DNA of 64,000 nt. Origin: JBBDWJ01 sp963824095. Its GTDB lineage: Bacteria; Acidobacteriota; Terriglobia; Bryobacterales; UBA6623. Shown in pieces: positions 58,623 to 64,000 of the stretch. The translations under genes were made by a program, and so were the position numbers. The stretch covers positions 868,001 through 932,000 of the forward strand of contig CAWGNS010000014.1 in NCBI GenBank assembly GCA_963824095.1. Direction: 5' to 3'. The notes beneath the pieces were generated by a model, which saw only the letters and a list, made by a program, of their open reading frames with translations, did not search any database and was not told the origin of the DNA. The stretch's first letter is position 1. Each line of letters begins with the position of its first letter.

Positions 58623-59847
58623 GCCGCAAGCTCTTCATAGATACCGGGAACGATCGCGGGCAGGCGATGGTTGGTGCGGGCCTTGCGGCGATCGATCTCG
58701 CGGCGGATGGCTTCCGACAGATTGCCGGTGACAATGCGATGCTCGACGAGCGGGTGGTAATCCATCTCGCCCTTGGGAATTTCCGGTTCGCATTCGCGCA
58801 ACAGGCCCAACAAAATCTGGCGCGCGGTCGGCGCGCGGCGCCCGAGGCCGAGCCAGGGGCGCAGGTGCAGAGCGTCGACTTCGGCGCGGCTGCCCTGGCG
58901 AACGACGCGGTTGAAATCGGAAAGCAGCATCGAGCGGCGCGGCAGCGGCAGCCGCTCCTGCTGCATCCGGCGCACCATGACTTTCAGGACGGCGCGGATG
59001 AAAACCGCGAAGGCGATATCCATCTTGGGGCATTCCTGGCTGTCGAGAACGCGGATCTCGATGGCGCTGCGGTTGAATCGCACGATGGCGCCGCGCGAGT
59101 TGATCCACTCATGCCGCAGCCGGCGGCCGCCGGGAATTTTTTCGCAGATCGCTGATAGATGGGCCGCAGTATTTCGCTCTTGTACTGCGCGTATGAGGTC
59201 ATGAATTCGGGCACGACCCCGGCGGTAATGCGCGGCAGGCGCTTCTGGTTCGACCGGTAGAAGGCCAGGCGGTTGCAGACGTTGGGGCCCAGACGCCCGC
59301 CATAGAGAGGCGAGCTGGCGGCCAGCGCCGGCAGATAAGGCAGCAGGCAGGCAATGGCGTTGTGCAGCAGGACGGTTTCGTCCTCGCTTCCGAACGGCAG
59401 GTTGATGTGGCAGCTTTGCACATTCATCCAGCCGTGACTGAAGACGGGGAACAGCCGGGCGTAGGTTTGATAGATGGGCTTGCCGGCACGCGGCCACAAC
59501 TCGCCTTCGGCCGGGTCAAAGAAGGGGTGCATGGCGGTGGGCAACAGGCGCGCGCCGAAGTCCTTCTTCAGTACGCGCAAGACGGACCGCAGCCCCTGGA
59601 CCAGATGGCGCTCGATGGTACGCAGGCTGCGCTCAGGCCGCAACGCTTTGATCTCGAACACGTGCGAGGCCAGTTCGTTCGAGAAGGCCGCGCCGCCGTG
59701 CTCAACCTCGGAGACAGGCCGGCCGGCGAGCCGCCGGAACAGCGGCTCGACCAGCCGCTGCACGCGCAGGTCGCCATCGACAACAGGGTACTCAAGCTCG
59801 ATCCCGATGACTTCGAAAAAGCGGTAGGGCCGCTGCCGCTCGCTCAC
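58589..59847 (-). pseudogene. GCS2-type carboxylate-amine ligase, frameshifted
   Basis: The product should be about 420 residues of the glutamate-cysteine-ligase 2 family, which joins a carboxylate to an amine with ATP. It starts at GTG 59847, overlapping the ATP-grasp stop by four bases (GTGA). The first frame has GIELEYPVVDGDLRVQRLVE, the EHGGAAFSNELASHVFEIKA block, LLPTAMHPFFDPAEGELWP and VQSCHINLPFGSEDETVLLH. It fails after RPIYQ at about 59155. The next frame continues with CEKIPGGRRLRHEWINSRGA, AIEIRVLDSQECPKMDIAFA and so on to 58589. One missing base beside 59152 explains the break. Both halves are otherwise intact, so this is a very recent mutation or a sequencing error. Confidence 0.85.
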
Positions 59848-61481
59848 GATGTTTTGGCCGGCTCGGGCTTGAGGGCCAGCTCCGACTCCACGCGCACCCG
59901 CCGCAGGAAGCAGGTGATGATCTTTTCGTAGATGCGGTCTTTCTCCACAGTGTCCTCGTAACCGGTGTCGATGTTGGGGTTGTCGTTGATCTCGATAATC
60001 ACCGGCTGGCCGTTGATTTCCTTGATGTCCGCCCCGTAGAGCCCCTTGCCGATGAGCGCGGCGCCCTTCAGAGCCACCTTGCGGACCGCGGGCGGCACCT
60101 TGGCCGCCGGCACGGCCTCGACCTTGCCGAAGCGCGTGAAGCCGCTTTCGAAGCGCTGCGCGATCTGCCAGTGATCCTTGACCTGATGGTAGCGGCAGGC
60201 GAACAACATGCGCCCGTCCAGGATGCAGATGCGCCAGTCGAACGGCGTCGGCGCGAACTCCTGCACGATCAGCAGCGGCGATTCTTTGAACATATCGCGC
60301 AGCAGCGCTTCCAGCTCGGTCTTGTTTTCGGCTTTCTTGACGGCCGCCGAGAAGGTTCCCTGCGGCAGCTTGATGATCAACGGCAGGCCGAGCGCCATCA
60401 GGTCTTCGCGCGGCGTGCGCCGCGAGACGATCAGCGTGCGTGGCGTCGGAATGTCCTCGCGCTGAAACAACTCGTGCAGGTAGACCTTGTTGGAACACTT
60501 CATGATCGACTGCGGGTCGTCGATGACGGGAATTCCCAGACTCTGCGCCTGCTGCGCGAAGGTGAACGAGAAGTGGTCGAGAGCGGTGACGGTGCGAATG
60601 AACAGCGCGTCATACTCGGGTAGCCGGCCGAGATCGTCTTTGCTGATCACCTCGAACAGCGCGCCTTTGCGCAGCGCCACGCGCTCGAACTTTTCGAGCG
60701 TCTCGTCCCAGGAGGGTTTGAACGGATCGTTGGGGTCGTAGAGGCAGGCGATGCGGTGCGGTTTGCGCCGCGCGACCGGCTGATCCTGCCGCACGAAAGC
60801 GCCCTTGGCCAGCTCATCGACGAGTAACCGGGTGTCGCCGGGCTTGAGTTGCGCCAGGGTTGCCGGAAAAATCTGTCCCACCTTCCAGCCTTCCGATTCG
60901 TGATACATGCGGATACGCATGAGCGGAAACGAATAGAGGCGAAAGATCGTGCGAGCCTGGCGTTGAAAGCGACGGTCGAGCGTTTTTCCGAAGACCGAGG
61001 TGATCTCGATGTAAGCATGCGTGCTCGGCCGGTAGTGGACCGCTTCGCCGCCCTTCTGTTCGTCGTTGCGCTCGGCTGCCTCGAGGATTTCCGACTTGCC
61101 GGGTTCGGGAACGATTACGCGCGGCAGCAGCCGCCGCCCGCCGCGCACAACCTTGAAATCAATCGTGTCGAGACCGCCTTCGCGCAGCACCCGGAAATAG
61201 GCAAAAGGGTTGTTGATTTCCTCGATCATCTGCAGCGTGGGGAAGATGCGCTGTGCGCGCGCATCGGCCAGGAGCGAGATGTAGTAGCCCTTGGAGAGGT
61301 ATTGATACGACTTGCAGAGGTTGAGAACAACGGCGTTCGCCTCCAAGGCACGGCGTTTGCCCTCGAGATACTCGTCGGCGGTCCAAACCGGAAAGGCGGC
61401 CAGTTCGGGGCGGCCCGGCGGGTCCAGAACGATCACGAAGCGCGGCGAATTACGCCGGGCGGGGGAAGCGGTGGTAGTCAA
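59844..61481 (-). CDS. RimK-like ATP-grasp ligase with RLAN-type N-terminal domain
   Basis: This 545-residue protein starts at TTG with a good ribosome site (GAGGTGA, five bases upstream), three bases after the peptidase stop. Residues 10-290 form the large N-terminal domain described for a subgroup of RimK-like enzymes (SYQYLSKGYYISLLADARAQ, NNPFAYFRVLREGGLDTIDF). Residues about 300-520 are the ATP-grasp: the entry strand IMKCSNKVYLHELFQREDIP, the nucleotide-binding IIKLPQGTFSAAVKKAENK, QEFAPTPFDWRICILDGRML, and the Mg-binding VIIEINDNPNID. Such ligases make peptide or amide bonds through an acyl phosphate. Gene order with C39, GCS2 and FGase genes suggests a dedicated conjugation pathway. 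Confidence 0.92.
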   Translation of the reverse strand: MTTTASPARRNSPRFVIVLDPPGRPELAAFPVWTADEYLEGKRRALEANAVVLNLCKSYQYLSKGYYISLLADARAQRIFPTLQMIEEINNPFAYFRVLREGGLDTIDFKVVRGGRRLLPRVIVPEPGKSEILEAAERNDEQKGGEAVHYRPSTHAYIEITSVFGKTLDRRFQRQARTIFRLYSFPLMRIRMYHESEGWKVGQIFPATLAQLKPGDTRLLVDELAKGAFVRQDQPVARRKPHRIACLYDPNDPFKPSWDETLEKFERVALRKGALFEVISKDDLGRLPEYDALFIRTVTALDHFSFTFAQQAQSLGIPVIDDPQSIMKCSNKVYLHELFQREDIPTPRTLIVSRRTPREDLMALGLPLIIKLPQGTFSAAVKKAENKTELEALLRDMFKESPLLIVQEFAPTPFDWRICILDGRMLFACRYHQVKDHWQIAQRFESGFTRFGKVEAVPAAKVPPAVRKVALKGAALIGKGLYGADIKEINGQPVIIEINDNPNIDTGYEDTVEKDRIYEKIITCFLRRVRVESELALKPEPAKTS

Positions 61482-61484
61482 TCG

Positions 61485-62207
61485 TCACCTCGGTGAAAGT
61501 ACCAAAAGAACGGCGTCATAGGTCACGTCTCCCAACAGAATGGCCGGAATCAGGCGCTCGGCGGGCACCGAATACTTGCCGCTGCGGCTGAACGGGCTAT
61601 GGGCGGAAGGGTCGCGGATCACGAACTTGTCACTCTTCGGATAATAGCCGCAAATCACCACGAAGTGGCCGGCCGGCTGTCCGCGGATATCGTCGTATTG
61701 ATTATCGTACTCGCGGGGAGTGCGGTAGAGGTAGGTGGCGCTGAGCCCGGTCAAGATCGGTTGTCCGCCGCGCAACAGTCCGACGAGCAGATCGCGCGTC
61801 AGTTCGTCGAACAACAGTTGCCCGCCGTCCTCCAGGTAAGACACGTAGGCGTCGATGGCGCGGCGCAGCTTGTAGGAATCCATTCTGGCCTTGCGCTGGC
61901 GCAGCTTGTCGATGATTCGGGCGCGCCCCAGGTCGCGCCAGGTGGGGTCGAAAACGCGCAGGCTGTAAGGATAGATCGTCGAGCGGAAGCCGTTTGCCAT
62001 GGCGCCGATACCGAGATAGACCGCCAGAGTGCCGCCATCGGGGTTGCGCGGCGTTTCGGCAATCACATCGGGCAGGGTCTTGGCGTAGCCGAAGAACCGA
62101 AAAACCTGGGTCAGGCAGGTCGGGCCGCAAGTAACGTCATCGGGCTGCTCGAAGCGGGGTACGTCCAATAGGATCGGCGTGGGGTCGGGCGAACTCGATA
62201 GCGGCAT
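61485..62207 (-). CDS. C39-like papain-fold cysteine peptidase
   Basis: This 240-residue protein has the C39 arrangement: C27 in DDVTCGPTCLTQVFRFFGYA, H181 in AGHFVVICGYYP and D199 in KFVIRDPSAHSPF. The insert RARIIDKLRQRKARMDSYKL is basic. No signal peptide or membrane segment is present, so unlike bacteriocin-exporter C39 domains it is probably cytoplasmic. It is the first gene of the ATP-grasp unit. It could cut a precursor peptide or hydrolyse or transfer the conjugate. AGGA lies about ten bases before ATG. Confidence 0.9.
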   Translation of the reverse strand: MPLSSSPDPTPILLDVPRFEQPDDVTCGPTCLTQVFRFFGYAKTLPDVIAETPRNPDGGTLAVYLGIGAMANGFRSTIYPYSLRVFDPTWRDLGRARIIDKLRQRKARMDSYKLRRAIDAYVSYLEDGGQLLFDELTRDLLVGLLRGGQPILTGLSATYLYRTPREYDNQYDDIRGQPAGHFVVICGYYPKSDKFVIRDPSAHSPFSRSGKYSVPAERLIPAILLGDVTYDAVLLVLSPR

Positions 62208-62372
62208 CCTCCGAAATTCCTGGTTTGATTATAGCGGTGCGCGGAGCGGGGTTTGCACGCGTTGGCTGCGCTGCCGACGCCCGGCGGGCGTCCCAGGCGA
62301 GAGTGGCCAGCAATTTTTCATCGGAAACACACGCCCCCGGTAGGGTGTCTTCCAACAGGAGGTAGATTTGCT

Positions 62373-62993
62373 ATGCGAGCAACAACAAGGAATTCCTTGG
62401 GAATCGCCGCGGCCGTTCTGCTGGCGGTCGCTTGCGGCAAGACCTACGAATCGGGGGCGGAGACCGTGACGCTGAATGCGGGCACGGAGTTGCAAGTGTC
62501 GCCCATTACGACCTTGTCGCCGGTCACTGAAAAGACCGGGGACCGCTTTACAGCCACACTCGCCGCGCCGCTGATGAAAGACGAACGAGTGATCGTGCCG
62601 CAGGGTACGACCGTGATGGGCGAGGTGGTTGACTCACACGCCGCCGGGCCGGACGAAGGAGGGTCCTTCCTTTCGCTCGAGGTCAAGCAGATTGTGGCGC
62701 GAGGCGGCCAGACGGTTGCGGTAAAGACCGAGCCGGTTCGCTACGCCCCGGCGCAGCTAGCCGAAGCAGGCCAAATGCCCCAGGCTGGGGAACAGGCCGA
62801 GGCGGGCCAACCGTCCGAGGCCGGTCAACCCGGTGAGGGCCAGCAACCCCAGGCGGGCCAGCAGGCCGAAGGAAGTGAAAGTGTGACAGTGCCTCCGGTG
62901 GTCCCGAAAGACTCAACCGTGACGTTCCGCCTGGCGGAATCGGTTGATATGCCGGTGAGCCTTCCGGAGACCCAGCCGAAACCGATCTCGTAG
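62373..62993 (+). CDS. Lipoprotein with Gln/Ala/Gly repeats
   Basis: The ATG at 62373 has a strong ribosome site (AGGAGG). The lipobox LAVAC puts lipid on Cys21. Residues 30-125 are beta-rich (LNAGTELQVSPITTLSPVTE, VIVPQGTTVMGEVVDSHAAG), which resembles a domain of secreted proteins with regular beta-strands. Residues about 135-170 are a low-complexity run of QAGEQAEAGQ-like units. The C-terminal VPKDSTVTFRLAESVDMPVS is again structured. 206 residues. It is divergent from the ATP-grasp unit. Function is unknown. Confidence 0.78.
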   Translation: MRATTRNSLGIAAAVLLAVACGKTYESGAETVTLNAGTELQVSPITTLSPVTEKTGDRFTATLAAPLMKDERVIVPQGTTVMGEVVDSHAAGPDEGGSFLSLEVKQIVARGGQTVAVKTEPVRYAPAQLAEAGQMPQAGEQAEAGQPSEAGQPGEGQQPQAGQQAEGSESVTVPPVVPKDSTVTFRLAESVDMPVSLPETQPKPIS

Positions 62994-63783
62994 GCCGCAA
63001 GCCTGAGGCAGAGGGAAAACGGCAAGAGACAACACGAGACAATAGGTGAAAGGCCCAAGGCAAAAGACAAAAGGGAAGAGGCAAGGGCGGAGGTGAAACG
63101 CCGCACGGGCGCGAGAGTCAGCACAGGCCGCGGGTTCGTCCGATAGGGCGACCAACGGCCGTTTTCGCTACCCTGTGGGGCGGGCCTCCGGCCGGCAGCG
63201 TCCGCCTGTGGCGGACGTTGCTTGCCTCTCCCCCAAGCCACCCCGCGAACGTCGGCGGGCACGCCGACAGGGACCCGCTATCAAAACTCGCCGCATCCGC
63301 ATCGACGGCAGCGAGGTGTCGCCTTGCTGGACCTGAGCCGGACGGCTGTGCTACTCTGCCGGTCGAAAGGGTGCTTTCACGGGCGGATGCACCCGGCTCG
63401 AACAACTCCACGCTACGAGTTTGCGCTTCCCAGTGTGAAACCTTCGTAGGTTTTTGGTTCGCCCCCCGCGAGCTATGGGGTTTGATTTTCACACCACCAG
63501 ATTTGCGCGGCCGCGGTTGAGGAACCGCGGGCGTCGGGATTTGAGCGGCTTGGACATTGTGGACGAAGCCGTGCGGAAAGCAGGGCTCAATCCAGAAGCC
63601 GGGCTTAAGACGCAGGGGTCATCGAATCGGCGTCGTCTCGATACAACGGGATCTCCGTCTATCGTGCGGTTTAGGCTCCGTTTCGACGGGTAGCTCAGTT
63701 CCGTGCAACCACCGCCGGGCCCCACGCCGATTCAACGATCGGCCGCCTCGCGCCGACACGATCACAGGAAACGAGGACAATTC
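62994..63783. other. Gene-free region
   Basis: About 790 bases without a supported gene. It has an unusual A/G-rich stretch near 63020-63090 (AAGACAAAAGGGAAGAGGC), a GTCCGCCTGTGGCGGAC palindrome near 63204-63220 and a degraded GGCAGGCC palindrome near 63177. Confidence 0.5.
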
Positions 63784-64000
63784 ATGAGCTTCAGCGAACA
63801 GGTTGAACAAGGACTGCTGGCGCGCGGCTATACGCGGCGCCATTTCGCGCGCATCGTCACGCTGCTCACCGCCGGCGCCTCGATGCCGCTCTACAACGAA
63901 GCGTCCCTGGCCCACGCCCAACTGTCGAGCCTGCGTCGCCGGCTGCCCGACGGCGCGGTCAAGATCAACGCGAACGAGAACGCCGAGGGCCCCTCGCCCG
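63784..64000 (+). CDS. Tat-exported HisC-like PLP aminotransferase, N-terminal part (cut by window edge)
   Basis: The frame from the ATG at 63784 is open to the edge, 72 codons. It has a twin-arginine signal (YTRRHFARIVTLLTAGASMP) and then begins the aminotransferase fold with VKINANENAEGPSP, the usual start of histidinol-phosphate-aminotransferase-like proteins (NANENP). GAGGACA precedes ATG. Export of such an enzyme is unusual and matches the other Tat-exported enzymes in this window. Confidence 0.75.
   Translation, partial: MSFSEQVEQGLLARGYTRRHFARIVTLLTAGASMPLYNEASLAHAQLSSLRRRLPDGAVKINANENAEGPSP

Overview
The window looks like a chromosomal segment of an Acidobacteriota bacterium, most likely of the Solibacter/Bryobacter type. 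This is inferred, not proven. The evidence is the high GC content, two very large TonB-dependent receptors of the Oar type with an N-terminal carboxypeptidase-regulatory-like domain, runs of secreted TPR proteins, several Tat-exported metabolic enzymes, and many short palindromic repeats between genes. No rRNA, tRNA, CRISPR array, phage or transposase gene was found.

Layout. 1-5.7 kb (minus): an ECF sigma factor, an overlapping giant anti-sigma-like protein, and a TonB-dependent receptor cut by the left edge. 5.7-14.2 kb (plus): a second, paralogous receptor, a strong terminator, then four TPR genes in a row. 14.3-24 kb: a Tat-exported enolase-superfamily enzyme, a YjbQ protein, uppS-cdsA, an NRAMP-like transporter paired with a soluble MgtE_N/CBS protein, and a sugar ABC ATPase and binding lipoprotein without a permease. 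24.3-30.2 kb (minus): clpX, lon, engB, rho. 30.4-37 kb: a LolA-like protein, a 1.4 kb gene-free stretch with repeats and a candidate structured RNA, an M28 peptidase, a DsbA-like oxidoreductase and a frameshifted SGNH hydrolase. 37.4-49 kb (plus): galE, a methyltransferase, a second SGNH hydrolase, a TerB-like protein, a KefB-type antiporter, a HAD-IIA phosphatase, a decayed CpsB/YwqE-type phosphatase, a glycosyltransferase, a DegT aminotransferase and a FecR-like membrane protein. This last part looks like the remains of a surface-polysaccharide locus. 49.3-57.5 kb: a type 5 uracil-DNA glycosylase, a DksA-type zinc-finger protein, two exported amidohydrolases, a di-heme peroxidase, an ABC permease without ATPase and a small membrane protein.

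57.8-62.2 kb (minus) holds the most interesting system. It is a tight four-gene unit of a C39-like cysteine peptidase, a RimK-like ATP-grasp ligase with a long N-terminal domain, a GCS2-type carboxylate-amine ligase and an N-formylglutamate-amidohydrolase-like protein. It looks like a peptide- or amino-acid-conjugation pathway of unknown product. As sequenced, the GCS2 gene carries a one-base frameshift. The right edge holds a lipoprotein and the start of a Tat-exported HisC-like aminotransferase.

Between the genes lie at least five families of small non-coding repeats. Two are single MITE-like hairpins of about 190 and 181 bp. One is a composite element whose ends are themselves palindromes. 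The other two are a 37-bp exact repeat and a GGCAGGCC-type palindrome.
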